Below, one piece after another: positions 12,747-26,263 of a stretch of 64,000 nucleotides of DNA; position 1 is the first letter of the stretch, and every line of letters starts with the position of its first letter. Made by a program: the position numbers and the translations under genes. The DNA is from Ascidia mentula (taxonomy: Eukaryota; Chordata; Ascidiacea; Phlebobranchia; Ascidiidae): the NCBI GenBank assembly GCA_947561715.1, contig OX387203.1:6944001-7008000 (forward strand). Direction: 5' to 3'. Under the pieces are notes generated by a model, which ran no database searches, was not told the origin of the DNA, and saw nothing but the letters and a program-made list of their open reading frames with translations.

Positions 12747-15700
12747 GTCCTTTAAACATGAAAAATTGCTATACTGATCAATTCGTTGTACGTATTCTGT
12801 AATAGCAATAGTGTGTATCTTATCTGAGAAAAGTGCTTTGCTTTGTGTCACGTAATGTCTTACGTCATAAACTTTACATGGACATTGAACTGTGTGAAAG
12901 ATTTCCTGAGAGATCTTGGAAAGTGATTTCCTTTTTACAAAACGTTTTACCAGGAAACGCAACTAATTTTTGTCTATTTCCAGGGAATTATTTGATATCG
13001 GTTGCTGTTATCGCATCAGTAGTTATCCTGTGCACGCAATTGTCTTAAAAAGAGCTTCATTTGCTAAATGGTTCGATTGCCCTTTTTTCTGCCACGATTT
13101 TTTACTGACTTTGCATTACGGTTTTAGAGATTGTGATGTTACGTGATTATGTGGAAGCTCAGAAACACATTTTGTTGCTTTTTCCCTGTAAATTTCCATG
13201 CAAATTCCAGATAGTCAAACTTAAAATGCAAAGGAAGTTAAATGCAATTGTGGTAGTAATAAAAAGTCATAAAAAAATGTAAATTTGCTCAAGTTGCTTT
13301 GTTGTTGACTCTTAATGATAATTATGTTAGAAGAAGTGTTTAACGTGTGTGAAGCGAATGTTATGTGAGCCAATGTAAATAAATGTGGCGGTTCAAAATA
13401 TGTTGTGACAGAATATGTCCCGTGAAAGGAAAAGATTTGGAAAACTATAAACAATTAGTAATAAGATGTTAGCTTATTTTAAGTCCAAAAGTAAGTGAAA
13501 CACAAACTCACCCAAACGGTGACTTAAAATTTACAATACCATTCAGTGTTGAGTTAGAGGTGTGCCGTACATGACGCTATGAAAAGTAGCGTAAAATTAA
13601 ACTTATGCCTTTGTGGCATTATTTTGGTGCATAATAAAAATGCCAGTCAAAAGTTCACTCCAAAGCATTTATTCCTTGAATGCAAAAGTGGTTGCACATT
13701 TTTTTACCCAATGTAAAATAATCTTCAGTGCCAGACCGACGTGTGTGCACAGACTGACATGAGCTATTACTTTGACTCATAACCTCACGTGTTAAATTGC
13801 CACATACTGCTGTAGTAGAGCATAGTACAAGCGTCAAACCGGTGTAAGTTTTTCTAAACGTTTGACAAAACATCGATCAGTTCAAAACATTCTGTTTTGA
13901 AAACCATTTAAAAAACATTTTCGGAGATTCGCCAAAATAGAGAATTGCTTTTTCAGTAGTGTTTGACGATAGTAATTTACTTGACAAGTTACTCAATACA
14001 AAACAGAGCGGATAGTGATCATAATAACAAACGGCACGAAGTTTAATGAATACAGCTTAATGCATATGAAAAATTTTTAGTTGTGAATTTGGTTTTATTA
14101 CTTCTATGATTATTACTTCCATACTGCTATATTATGTATTGTAGCAATAACACCTAAATTGTACAACTGTTAAAGTTTACTGTTCTAGTAAACACCATCA
14201 CATCAAGGCCTTTAGTCACCTGCAATATAATGCTGTACATTTACTATAATCTTACACAATTTAAATATATTGTGTCTTGCCCTTGCATGATTTTGTTTTT
14301 CATGGTAATGAAATTAAAATGCCTGTAAATATTTGTGTAAGCATTGCGTGGATATTTTATTATTATTCAGAAACTTTTGTTCGGCTTTAATTTGTTGCTA
14401 TTATGATTTTTGTGGCGATACATGCAATAGATTTGCTTGGTGTCAAAATAATTGTCGAAAACACGCCTCGCTTCTCGTTTTGGAACAGAACAACTTATAC
14501 AGTGCGGTCATATAATATACTACCGTAATCCGCATTCAACTCAAGTAAAACTTTTTTTTGACATAGCGTCGCGGTATTACGTCACAGGGTGAAACCCAGC
14601 TATCGACCGTCACAGTTGTGGGCATTTTTACCTCACTCAAAAGAAAATACCTTCGCAGCAGGCATGTTATTTGCGTTTTTGACGCTGCTGAAATATTGCC
14701 CATAGCTGTGTGATGTTATATTCGTTATAATATAGGTGTAGATTCCCAAACCAAAATTTCGTTCTTTTCGTTACTGCTTTTGTTATGCTTTCTATGTTTG
14801 ACGCAACACTCATAACAAAGGCTGCGCAGTAGATCTGCGCGTGCAGACCGCGTGGTTAGGTTTGCTTGTACTTGTGTTGCCAGTTTTTTTTGTCATGTGC
14901 TTTAACCTGATTCTATTTGAATAAGGATTCTACTTGAATAAGGCGTGGATAATGTTTACGTCTGATAACTGTGTTTATCCCTAAAAACTGTGTGACCTTT
15001 GGAAGTTTGCCGGCATCTGATTGATGCAGCTTGTAAATGTGATTTCGCAACGGGCAACCTGTGCCTGCTGATAGATCGGTCGCAAAACAGTTTGGTGAGT
15101 GTACCAGAATGTTTGCAAACCGTATGTACAATTGTGTTTCTTTTTGTTTATAGAAACCGTTCCTGTTCCGTTGGTGTTGTGCTGGTCATTTTCGTTGTAT
15201 TGAATACAAGTGTCTGTTGTGTTCTGCGGGCTTGGCCACTACCTAGGAGAACTGGGACGCGTTTTTGAACACATTTGGGATAAAGCCCAAAACTGCTGTG
15301 TAGCGTGTAACGCCGCCAATCCGTTGAAAAAGCACGTTACAATAGGGTAACACTATAGCGCCCTCTACCTCTCCTTGTATAATATATACAGTTACACAAG
15401 GGCGCTACACAGAGAGCACAATGGGCAAGACATATTATGTGTGCAAAGTATGGCTTGTCAGTGGACTTTTGTGTTTGCATCTTATCGATGGTCTCCAGAA
15501 TTTACAATTAAAATTTGATAACGTTTTGTTTATCGGTAGGAAAATATAAACAGTTGTATCACTCTTGCACACGTACCTGTCATTCCACAAAAACTTTTTA
15601 CATTTACCAATCACTCCGTTTCAAAACAATGGCGAATGTTCCTCGCAATAAATTCGAAGAAAATTTTAAATTTAATGATTGTTGAAATTACGTGACAACG

Positions 15701-16787
15701 TCTCGTGTCAGGGAATGCTGGCAGAAAAATGGGTGAAACGAAAAATTCCTGAATCCTGATCGTCATGATAACGACACAAATGGCCATGACGCACTCATTT
15801 CTTTCACGGGAGAGATAAAAATGGCGGGGTCTGAATCATCACGTGAGCGTTTGATTGACGTGTCTCGTAGTCGACCGTGGAAGAGCGTTTTTACGACGGA
15901 AACATCCTGTCTTTTCGATATGTTGCCGCCAACCGACCCTGAAAAACGAAAATCACATTTTCTTTTTCACGCACGTTGCGTTGTGTCTTGCGCAGGTCTG
16001 AAAAAAAAGTACTTTTCACAAAAGCCCGCTTACATGGCCGAACGAAGCGAATAAAAAAGACTTGGTAAAAGAAATCAACATCCCCCAAAAGTTTCTTTCT
16101 GACTATGTGCCTTTATCGATGAAAAAGGGAACAAGAACTTAAACTGTTGGGTTTACATATATTGGATTGTGTTACATGCAAAGTGGACGGTTTACACCTA
16201 AAACAACTTTAAATCATTTTTTGATATTTATCTTTAATCTAGTGCAGCGCGGCAAATTGAAAGTCAGATGTTTGCCAGTCATAGCAATGGAATAAACGCG
16301 AAGGGAATTCGATACTCCACCATCAAACCGATTGAGCGAAGCGATGGGAATTCCCTGTTCATCTATTGAACGCGTACATTTTTTAAACGCATTGATGTTG
16401 AGGTTTCACAGTTGGGGTTTGAATCGTGGTAACGCCAAACGGAAGCCGTTGCTTGCCTCAAGTTACATTTTCAATTGGGGCAAAACTTTATTTTCGCTTG
16501 TTGTCATTGTTCCTGTCCACAACCACGGATATAGTATTTTTCTGTTGTCAAAATTGTTTAGTTATTGTTTGAAACTGTATTCAGTTTATCCATTTATAAG
16601 CGTGGTGTTTAAATGGTAGTAACGCATAACGGAAAGCTTTCCATTGCTCAGAACTTCATTTTCGCTGGTCTGCGTCCGCGTTTAGAATCAGTTGGAGAAG
16701 GATTGCCCAGTTATTGTTTAACACTGAGATCAGTTGATGCGCTTATAACTGTTGGACGCTTCCAATGTTAGGCCTAAATAGAATGGA
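12747..16787. other. Spacer between gene A and gene B
   Basis: No gene is supported. Bases 12,747-13,310 resemble 20,575-21,215 with many differences. From about 13,320 to 16,787 the sequence is nearly identical to 21,216-24,683 at a constant offset of 7,896 bases. The spacer includes another TAGCGCCCT hairpin (15,356-15,406) and one copy of the upstream repeat field (15,750-16,787). Small open frames are shared by both copies, but this follows simply from the near identity. Confidence 0.7.
15356..15406. repeat. Short hairpin repeat, TAGCGCCCT arms (copy 2)
   Basis: Same 9-base inverted arms and AT-rich centre as 898-949. It is duplicated again with the spacer at 23,252-23,302. Confidence 0.45.
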
Positions 16788-17439
16788 AACGCCAGAAGCA
16801 TCTCGTCCTTTTTTATTGGACAATACTTAAGTTACCTTTAATGCGCGATATCAAAGAAACATAAATTGTTGGTAGTCGAATTTTGACCACCATTCTGCGC
16901 TGAGGAGAGCGCGATAACTGTCTAAAAACGAGATAGTTGTTACTTTAAAGTTAGTTTTGCAAGTTAATGCTCATGCATAAATGATTGAAGTTTACCGCAG
17001 CAGATTCACTTGAGAACAAAGGAAAACTTTGTCACAACACTTACGTGTGGTACATTTTTTTTGCAGCTGAATTCTCAACTAAAACGTATTTTTCTTGTAA
17101 CGCCGCGTTGTTCTCATAAGCACAGCACGGTTAGTGCGTGCGGGGTCTGTGTTTGCTACTGGAAAGCAACCTTGTAACGTAGTCAAATACATACAACATA
17201 TTGTTGTAATAGTAGGAAGAACAAGGTATGTGAAATTACAGCAACTACGCATAGTTAATAATTACTTTATTCCGATTAAAACACACTGGTAGGATTTGTT
17301 GTGAAGGTAGAAATAAAATTTCCAGCAAGAGTTTAAAGAAATTCACAGAATATGATTATTGTAAAAAAACAGACGCGAAATGTGGTGATAAGACAATATT
17401 TTTTTTTCACAGTGCACATTAGTTGAAAAACATCAAAAT

Positions 17440-20400
17440 ATGGCAGATAACGAGAACAGTGCGTCGTCATCTGCATCATCTACGCCTGACGCCCAGCCCA
17501 GCTCCAACGTTAACGAGGTAAGCAACAGCTAAATCTCCATATAAAGGCAGTTACAAATACTTATTTTCCAGCTCCGCTCCTAACAGCATTTTAATTTGCG
17601 CACTTGGAATGATGCTAAGCATAAATTAGCTTCTGGTCGTTGTGTTACATAACAACATAAATTGGAACGTTTCAGTTGCTATTCTTGTCGTTTGAATAAT
17701 TAACTGATAGTTGGGTACCCAAAGATGGAAGTTGTCCAAAGGTATCACAAAGTGGATTGTTTTGCCTGTTGGTTTAAAGGTTGTGCTGGCCCACACTCAC
17801 CAGCAGCACTAAATAAACTTATACCGCGGTTCAGGAAGCATTACCACATTGACATAAAAATATCATTTATACTATTATATTTTCATTAACTAATTAAATA
17901 TTTCCTGAAAACCGTTTCATAATTTGTGCCAACAAGTAAAAGTATTTTTTACGTTTAAAGATAATTTACTTTTTTAGAATGCAGGTACTTCGTCTGGCGA
18001 AAGCACCAGCAGAAATGAAACTGTAGGTAATATAGGCAAGTTTTGAATTTCAACGTTAAGTTTGGTATATGTCTTACGAAAATATTTTTTTCTAGAACAA
18101 CTAGCGGGAAATGTTGAAAACATAAGTTTACAAGAAAAGGTTGGTTTTAAATATGCACGGTACATAACTATCGAATTTACTACAAAACCATTTGTTACAT
18201 ATTTTGTAAAAAAGTGATTAATTCAAAGAGAAATTACACAATCGAAATTGTTTAAAGGTAGCTTTTCATTACAAAACTGTTGTAAGGGGAAGTTCCTCAT
18301 CACATGGTAGCAGTTGTAAAAAAACGACGTTCAGTTTCATCGACTCAATACCTCTAATGTAGTGATTATGAAATTAACGTCGCACAGTGACGTAATGTTT
18401 TGTGTAATGTCACGGCCTACCTTGACCTTTGTGATAAGGTCATTTGCCTATTTATGGAACCATTCAGTATCCTTAATATCAGGCGTTTATCATTTCAAAA
18501 AAACCTTTTAGGTTATAATTATGTCCTTTTAATAATTTTATCCTTTTGAAGTAAAAGTTAATTTGTGGATTGTGTTTACTGCAATAAATTATATAGCTTC
18601 CCAGAAAAAGAGAACACAAAAGTTGATAAAAAACTGAAATTCCTTTAATGGGATAAGTAGCATTAATAAAGCTTTATCCATTGTTTATCAGAATTTCTCA
18701 GTGGCTTGTGGTAAGGAGACATGTCCATTTTGTTGGAATCATGAAAGGGCGCTTATAGTGCCAAGTCAATCATCACTCAAGGCAGAAAATACGACAACTC
18801 TGACGCTGAATGGAAATGAAGCCCTCACATGCAACAGCAGTAACGTGGTTTACATTGTTACTTGCCGAATATGCGATAAACAGTGTGTCAGTAAAACAGA
18901 GCAATCCCTAAAACAATGCTGGTCCAATACCGTAAGTAACTGGAAAACCGCACACCCTGCTCTTTGGGAACACTACAAATGTTGCCGCCTTGGTTGGATT
19001 CCCGAAATGGCATTTGTCTACGAGGTTGTATTTGTTGAATCACCAGAAGATAACCTATCTAAATGTGAAGAAAAATGGGTAAAACTCACTGGAGCTTCAA
19101 TTAATAAAATTAAACCTGCAACTCCAACAAAAAAAGACGAAAGAAGGTCTAACCCCAACAACATGCAAAAGGTTGGTTTTTTGAATATAATTTTCATTGT
19201 GCAAAACATGCGGCGTTAAATGTAATTTTGGCGTTCAGAATATAACAAACGATCAAAACAATTGCACTTAACTTAAAACGAACGTTTAATACCTAGACAA
19301 AAGAGTTAAACTAGTTGGCTATTTTGCTTTTTTGTGAGACAAACTAAAGTGCATGTCACAGAAGCATACAAGGTTTATTGTAAACCGTACGTAATTTAAA
19401 CGTTTGGTATAGGCAGCTACTACATGCCGAGCAAAAGTTGTAACGGACATTGCAAGTAATTTTGGATATCCCTCAAAAAAAAAATTCTTTAATAACATAT
19501 TGGTTTTATACTACAGAAATGCAAAATGTGGGAGTTAAAACTGAATTTGGCTGGACCGGCTGCCACTCGTTGTTTTCAAGATGAAAACTCAACGGAAGAA
19601 AAGTTTTGTAATTCATTTACTTGGAAAAAAAAACTCAAACCATTGTTATTCGTCCGTGCCCTGACGTGTTATTTGCTTGATGGAGAATTTTTTAAAACAT
19701 TTTGTAAGGACGGGGAATGCATCAAAATCACGACGGTTTCGCATGATTTTCGAAGAAAACGAGTCCTCGGCGATGTCACAGAGGGATACATGCTGGAATT
19801 GATCAACTGCTATTTGACCTATTATGGTTGCAATCAAAATGTTGGGAATTTCGAAGAAATTTCGGTTTCACAGATTCGCGATGTAAAGGACGAGGAAAGC
19901 TTACAGCGAATGAAAAATATTGCTGACATTGAAAAAACAGCCATGCTTAAAAAGGGAATAACAAATGTAAGTACTTTCTATTGATGTTGTAAATTCGCTT
20001 GGAAATCCTTTCCACAGAGTTCTAAGTCTTCACAAATTCGTTTTTAAACTTTAACATATTCATGTATTTTCCGAAAATATTTTAATAGTCTGTTCTTCTG
20101 GCACATTAAAACGTAACTTTGTGAAAACAGATTGCCAAGCGCCAACCATCGTCTCCCTGTGGTGACAAGACATGCAAACTCTGCAGGAATCACAAAATGA
20201 CATTAGTGCCAAGTCGAAACTCCATAACAGCAACAAACAACAACAATGAAATCATACTTCTGAAAGATAAAGTCCTCACCTGCGACAGCGAGTACGGAAT
20301 CTACGTTGCCACATGCCTTTTATGCCAAAGCCAGTATGTTGGTAAAACAGAAAATACTTTCGGAGCGCGGTGGTACAGCCATCGCCAAAGTCACTGGAAG

Positions 20401-20574
20401 AAAAGGAAAAGCGCCCTCTGGGAACACTACGAAAAATGCCGCAAACAAAAGGAATGGGTTCCAGAAATGGCATTTATTTATGAGGTTGCCATTGTGGAAA
20501 AACCTGAAAATCCAGACACACTAACTGAATGTGTTGAAAAATGGAGAAAGGACACAGGAGCTTCAATTCAATAA
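17440..20574 (+). CDS. Gene B: MWEL/GIY-YIG protein, paralogue of gene A
   Basis: Exons inferred from splice sites and phase: 17440-17517, 17978-18026, 18096-18139, 18692-19171, 19517-19966 and 20131-20574, about 514 residues. Exon 1 (MADNENSASSS) is homologous to exon 1 of gene A. Two small exons unique to B follow. Then come a degenerate GIY-YIG domain (VVY, QCVS, CW) behind C-x(4)-C-x2-C-x-N-H, one MWEL domain, and a second GIY-YIG domain with GIY, QYVG, RW and late Glu intact. It therefore lacks the first MWEL domain of gene A. The donor after exon 4 is GTTGGT, weaker than its GTAGTT counterpart in A. The last exon has a better acceptor (AAAACAG) than in A. The cellular role is unknown; nuclease function is inferred from motif retention. 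Confidence 0.65.
17700..17815 (+). repeat. Fragment of the ACCACAAAGTGG element, copy 3
   Basis: Located in intron 1 of gene B at the position matching copies 1 and 2 in gene A. It keeps TATCACAAAGTGGATTGT and a CACCAGCAGCACTAA end. It is older and more degenerate than the copies near the GRK gene. Confidence 0.45.
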
Positions 20575-23500
20575 AATAATTAAAAAAACGAAACAGCGAA
20601 ATTATCGTGTAAAAAGTCACAGTAGTGTTCTATTACAGAAGTGCTTTTAACATGTAAAATTGCTATACTGATCAATTTACGTATTCTGTAATAGCAATAG
20701 TGTGTATCTTATCGGAGAAAAGTGCTTTGCTTTTGTGTTTCATATACTTTACATGGACATTGAACTGTGTCAAAGATTTCCTAAGAGATCTTGGAAACTC
20801 ATTTCCTTTTTTCAAAACTGCATTTTAGACCGTTTCAGGAAACGCACCTAATTTTGTCTATTTTCAGAATTTCGCCAATGAATTATTTAATATTGTTTGC
20901 TAATTTCGCATCAGCTGTTATCCTGTGCACGCAAATTTCTTAAAAAGAGCTTCATTTGCTAAATGGTTCGGTATCCCTTTTTTCTGTCTCGGTTTTCTCA
21001 CTGACTTGGTATTACGGTTTTAGAGATTGTGACCTTACGTGTTCATGTGAAAGCTCAGACACATTTTGTTGCTTTTTTCCTGTAAATTTCCATGCAAATC
21101 CCGGATAGTCGAACTTAAAATGCAAAGGAAGTTCTAATGCAATTGTGGTAGTTGTGGAAAGTCATTATAAAATATAAATTTGCTTTAAGTCGCTTTGCTA
21201 TTGACTCTTAATGATAATTATGTCAGAAGAAGTGTTTAACGTGTGTGAAGCAAATGTTATGTGAGCCAATGTAAATAAATGTGGCGGTTCAAAATATGTT
21301 GTGACAGAATATGTCCCGTGAAAGGAAAGGATTTGGAAAACTATAAACAATTAGTAATAAGATGTTAGCTTATTTTAAGTCCAAAAGTAAGTGAAACACA
21401 AACTCACCCAAACGGTGACTTAAAATTTACAATACCATTCAGTGTTGAGTCAGAGGTGTGCCGTACATGACGCTATGAAAAGTAGCGTAAAATTAAACTT
21501 ATGCCTTTGTGGCATTATTTTGGTGTACAATAAAAATGCCAGTCAAAAGTTCACTCCAAAGCATTTATTCCTTGAATGCAAAAGTGGTTGCACATTTTTT
21601 TACCCAATGTAAAATAATCTTCAGTGCCAGACCGACGTGTGTGCACAGACTGACATGAGCTGTTACTTTGACTCATAACCTCACGTGTTAAATTGCCACA
21701 TGCTGCTGTAGTAGAGCATAGTACATGCGTCAAACCGGTGTAAGTTTTTCTAAACGTTTGACAAAACATCGATCAGTTCAAAACATTCTGTTTTGAAAAC
21801 CATTTAAAAAACATTTTCGGAGATTCGCCAAAATAGAGAATTGCTTTTTCAGTAGTGTTTGACGATAGTAATTTACTTGACAAGTTACTCAATACAAAAC
21901 AGAGCGGATAGTGATTATAATGACAAACGGCACGAAGTTTAATGAATACATCTTAATGCATGTAAAAAATTGTTAGTTGTGGATTTGGTTTTATTACTTC
22001 TATGATTATTACTTCCATACTGCTATATTATGTATTGTAGCAATAACACCTAAATTGTACAACTGTTAAAGTTTACTGTTCTAGTAAACACCATCACATC
22101 AAGGCCTTTAGTCACCTGCAATATAATGCTGTACATTTACTATAATCTTACACAATTTAAATATATTGTGTCTTGCCCTTGCATGATTTTGTTTTTCATG
22201 GTAATGAAATTAAAATGCCTGTAAATATTTGTGTAAGCATTGCGTGGATATTTTATTATTATTCAGAAACTTTTGTTCGGCTTTAATTTGTTGCTATTAT
22301 GATTTTTGTGGCGATACATGCAATAGATTTGCTTGGTGTCAAAATAATTGTCGAAAACACGCCTCGCTTCTCGTTTTGGAACAGAACAACTTATACAGTG
22401 CGGTCATATAATATACTACCGTAATCCGCATTCAACTCAAGTAAAACTTTTTTTTGACATAGCGTCGCGGTATTACGTCACAGGGTGAAACCCAGCTATC
22501 GACCGTCACAGTTGTGGGCATTTTTACCTCACTCAAAAGAAAATACCTTCGCAGCAGGCATGTTATTTGCGTTTTTGACGCTGCTGAAATATTGCCCATA
22601 GCTGTGTGATGTTATATTCGTTATAATATAGGTGTAGATTCCCAAACCAAAATTTCGTTCTTTTCGTTACTGCTTTTGTTATGCTTTCTATGTTTGACGC
22701 AACACTCATAACAAAGGCTGCGCAGTAGATCTGCGCGTGCAGACCGCGTGGTTAGGTTTGCTTGTACTTGTGTTGCCAGTTTTTTTTGTCATGTGCTTTA
22801 ACCTGATTCTATTTGAATAAGGATTCTACTTGAATAAGGCGTGGATAATGTTTACGTCTGATAACTGTGTTTATCCCTAAAAACTGTGTGACCTTTGGAA
22901 GTTTGCCGGCATCTGATTGATGCAGCTTGTAAATGTGATTTCGCAACGGGCAACCTGTGCCTGCTGATAGATCGGTCGCAAAACAGTTTGGTGAGTGTAC
23001 CAGAATGTTTGCAAACCGTATGTACAATTGTGTTTCTTTTTGTTTATAGAAACCGTTCCTGTTCCGTTGGTGTTGTGCTGGTCATTTTCGTTGTATTGAA
23101 TACAAGTGTCTGTTGTGTTCTGCGGGCTTGGCCACTACCTAGGAGAACTGGGACGCGTTTTTGAACACATTTGGGATAAAGCCCAAAACTGCTGTGTAGC
23201 GTGTAACGCCGCCAATCCGTTGAAAAAGCACGTTACAATAGGGTAACACTATAGCGCCCTCTACCTCTCCTTGTATAATATATACAGTTACACAAGGGCG
23301 CTACACAGAGAGCACAATGGGCAAGACATATTATGTGTGCAAAGTATGGCTTGTCAGTGGACTTTTGTGTTTGCATCTTATCGATGGTCTCCAGAATTTA
23401 CAATTAAAATTTGATAACGTTTTGTTTATCGGTAGGAAAATATAAACAGTTGTATCACTCTTGCACACGTACCTGTCATTCCACAAAAACTTTTTACATT

Positions 23501-24683
23501 TACCAATCACTCCGTTTCAAAACAATGGCGAATGTTCCTCGCAATAAATTCGAAGAAAATTTTAAATTTAATGATTGTTGAAATTACGTGACAACGTCTC
23601 GTGTCAGGGAATGCTGGCAGAAAAATGGGTGAAACGAAAAATTCCTGAATCCTGATCGTCATGATAACGACACAAATGGCCATGACGCACTCATTTCTTT
23701 CACGGGAGAGATAAAAATGGCGGGGTCTGAATCATCACGTGAGCGTTTGATTGACGTGTCTCGTAGTCGACCGTGGAAGAGCGTTTTTACGACGGAAACA
23801 TCCTGTCTTTTCGATATGTTGCCGCCAACCGACCCTGAAAAACGAAAATCACATTTTCTTTTTCACGCACGTTGCGTTGTGTCTTGCGCAGGTCTGAAAA
23901 AAAAGTACTTTTCACAAAAGCCCGCTTACATGGCCGAACGAAGCGAATAAAAAAGACTTGGTAAAAGAAATCAACATCCCCCAAAAGTTTCTTTCTGACT
24001 ATGTGCCTTTATCGATGAAAAAGGGAACAAGAACTTAAACTGTTGGGTTTACATATATTGGATTGTGTTACATGCAAAGTGGACGGTTTACACCTAAAAC
24101 AACTTTAAATCATTTTTTGATATTTATCTTTAATCTAGTGCAGCGCGGCAAATTGAAAGTCAGATGTTTGCCAGTCATAGCAATGGAATAAACGCGAAGG
24201 GAATTCGATACTCCACCATCAAACCGATTGAGCGAAGCGATGGGAATTCCCTGTTCATCTATTGAACGCGTACATTTTTTAAACGCATTGATGTTGAGGT
24301 TTCACAGTTGGGGTTTGAATCGTGGTAACGCCAAACGGAAGCCGTTGCTTGCCTCAAGTTACATTTTCAATTGGGGCAAAACTTTATTTTCGCTTGTTGT
24401 CATTGTTCCTGTCCACAACCACGGATATAGTATTTTTCTGTTGTCAAAATTGTTTAGTTATTGTTTGAAACTGTATTCAGTTTATCCATTTATAAGCGTG
24501 GTGTTTAAATGGTAGTAACGCATAACGGAAAGCTTTCCATTGCTCAGAACTTCATTTTCGCTGGTCTGCGTCCGCGTTTAGAATCAGTTGGAGAAGGATT
24601 GCCCAGTTATTGTTTAACACTGAGATCAGTTGATGCGCTTATAACTGTTGGACGCTTCCAATGTTAGGCCTAAATAGAATGGA
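20575..24683. other. Spacer after gene B
   Basis: No supported gene. Bases 20,575-21,215 are a diverged match to the 3' flank of gene A. Bases 21,216-24,683 are nearly identical to 13,320-16,787. A TAGCGCCCT hairpin lies at 23,252-23,302 and a copy of the upstream repeat field at 23,650-24,683. Confidence 0.7.
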
Positions 24684-25472
24684 ACGTGGGTCTAGTGAGG
24701 AGAAAAGAGCTCACCTGCAGCTTTCACAATTGGGCGAAGTATTTTGGATAATTACGGCACTTAATTGTTTTTTCACGGTAATGTAATTTAAATGCTTGCA
24801 AATATTTGTGTAGGCATTGCATGGATATTTTGTTATGGCTTGTCAGTGGAGTTTTGTGTTTGCATCTTATCGACGGCCTCCAGAATTTACAATTAAATCT
24901 TGATAATGTTTTGTTTATTAACAGGGTTTGACGACTTGGGGAACTTACACAGTTGTGTCGCTCTTGCACATGCATCTGTCATTCCACAATGTTTAACAAT
25001 GATAAACGTAATGTTGTTCAAGACTCGTTGGACGCGTACAGAATTTCTCGTCACGCTCAACGGACGCGGTCGGCTGCTTCAGATTTTTTTGGGGGTAAAA
25101 CTTTGGTTTTGCCTGTTGTTAGCGGTCGCGAAGCCTCTTATTATGCAACTTTGGGTTTGTTTTGTTAAATGTTGCTTTCAGTGCGTAAAAAGGTGCACAC
25201 TTGTATTTGAGTTTGCATGTTTGAGTCAACGAGATCTGTTAATTAATGTCAGAAATGTTGTGTGTTTCAACCAATTAGCTGAAAGTAATTCTTACCTGTG
25301 ACTTTGAACTTCGGAACTTATTTTTTTTTGCAAGTGAGTACATGTAAATAAAGCAGGCACCTTTTTTTGGTTCACGTTACCTTTCTGGCGAGGAAAAACT
25401 TTAGGTACAAGATTTAAAACAACAGCATCTGCTCCTGTACAGTGGACAAGTTAATTTTTTTTTGCCTATAAC
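24684..25472. other. Spacer before gene D
   Basis: Bases 24,684-25,190 match 356-1330 of the window with deletions, so this is another family spacer block. The last 280 bases are AT-rich and may hold the promoter or 5' UTR of gene D. An open frame of 133 codons (24,900-25,301) shows no domain and lies in the repeated block, so I do not call it. Confidence 0.55.
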
Positions 25473-26263
25473 ATGGGTAACTTGGAGTCAAATCCATTAT
25501 TTGAAGAGGATGACCGCTTTCGGCAACATCCACTATTTAATGATAGAGGTCACTCTCAACCACATACATTATTTAGTGAGGGGGGTCGTTCTCAACCACA
25601 TCCATTATTTAGTGAGGGGGAGCACTCTCGAATACGTAGATTTTTTATGGTAATGGGGGTCACTCTCAACCACATTCATTGTTTACTGAGGGGGGTCACT
25701 CTCAACCACATCCATTATTTAGTGAGGGGGGTCACTCTCACTTAAGTGCTATTTTGGATCGTGGACCGTCACAGGTAAATATTGACAACAAATTATGTTC
25801 GCACATGAATGCTAAAACAAGTAGCTTTACTTGTTTACAGGGATTATCTTCACCATGTGGCCATTGTGCATTATGTGGCAATCATGGAAATCACACATCG
25901 ATGGTAACGCCCACCAGAATGTTGCAGACGTCGGCTGGTGAAAATATACCCTTGTCTCAGTCCCTCAATTGCTCCGATAATGGAATTTACGTTGCCACTT
26001 GCAGCGATTGCGGAGCGCAGTACGTGGGTCAAACCCGTCTAAGCTTTTCTAAACGTTGGACTCAACATCGACAGGATTGGAATAGTGTGCCAAACTCATA
26101 TTCTTTGAGAAACCACCACGAGGAATGGCGTTCACCTTTCATAGAAGATTGCTATTCCGTAGTGTTTGTCGAAAATCCTGGGCTTGGTGGGTTGGATGAA
26201 GCAGAGCAAAGATGGATGCGCCGAATTCGCGCTACAATTAACATACAGCACGGCATTCGCTAA
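25473..26263 (+). CDS. Gene D: repeat-rich GIY-YIG protein, frame broken once
   Basis: Starts MGNLES, which fits the MGxxxS pattern for N-myristoylation (inference). Then come about six imperfect 12-residue repeats GHSQPHPLFSEG encoded by a 36-bp tandem repeat. The frame changes in the repeat region; a run of six T near 25,645 would explain it if one T is missing. From 25,679 the frame is open to the stop at 26,263 and includes the C-x2-C-x2-C-x-N-H knuckle and a GIY-YIG domain with GIY, QYVG, RW-x2-HR and Glu (EAEQRW), all expected motif positions kept. A 66-nt stretch, 25,775-25,840, has good GT/AG ends (CAG-GTAAAT and TTGTTTACAG) yet is in frame without a stop, so splicing would be optional. 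It has no MWEL domain. Either a young pseudogene or a sequence error at the homopolymer. Confidence 0.6.

Larger units (their letters stand above)
6648..16787. repeat. Tandem duplication unit 1 (contains gene A)
   Basis: The unit starts with sequence matching 16,788 onward (AACGCCAGAAGCATCTCG) and ends at the base corresponding to 24,683. Its order is promoter-proximal block (about 6,650-7,336, matching 16,788-17,439), gene A, then a 3.5-kb spacer. It is about 2.2 kb longer than unit 2 because of an extra duplication in intron 1 of gene A (7,711-9,240). Gene-bearing parts of the two units differ by many substitutions, while the last ~3.47 kb are almost identical. Either the duplication is old with recent conversion of the spacer, or part of the spacer was duplicated later. 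Confidence 0.75.
16788..24683. repeat. Tandem duplication unit 2 (contains gene B)
   Basis: Second unit of the tandem pair, 7,896 bp. It opens with the same promoter-side block as unit 1, carries gene B, and ends at 24,683, where the match to unit 1 stops after GAATGGA. The sequence then switches to a block matching 356-1330, which marks a recombination junction. Near identity of its last 3.47 kb with unit 1 points to a recent event, or to an assembly duplicate. Confidence 0.75.

Noticed and set aside
24900-25301. 133-codon open frame upstream of gene D
   Set aside because: It lies in a spacer block shared with 1,050-1,330, where the frame is not open, and shows no domain.
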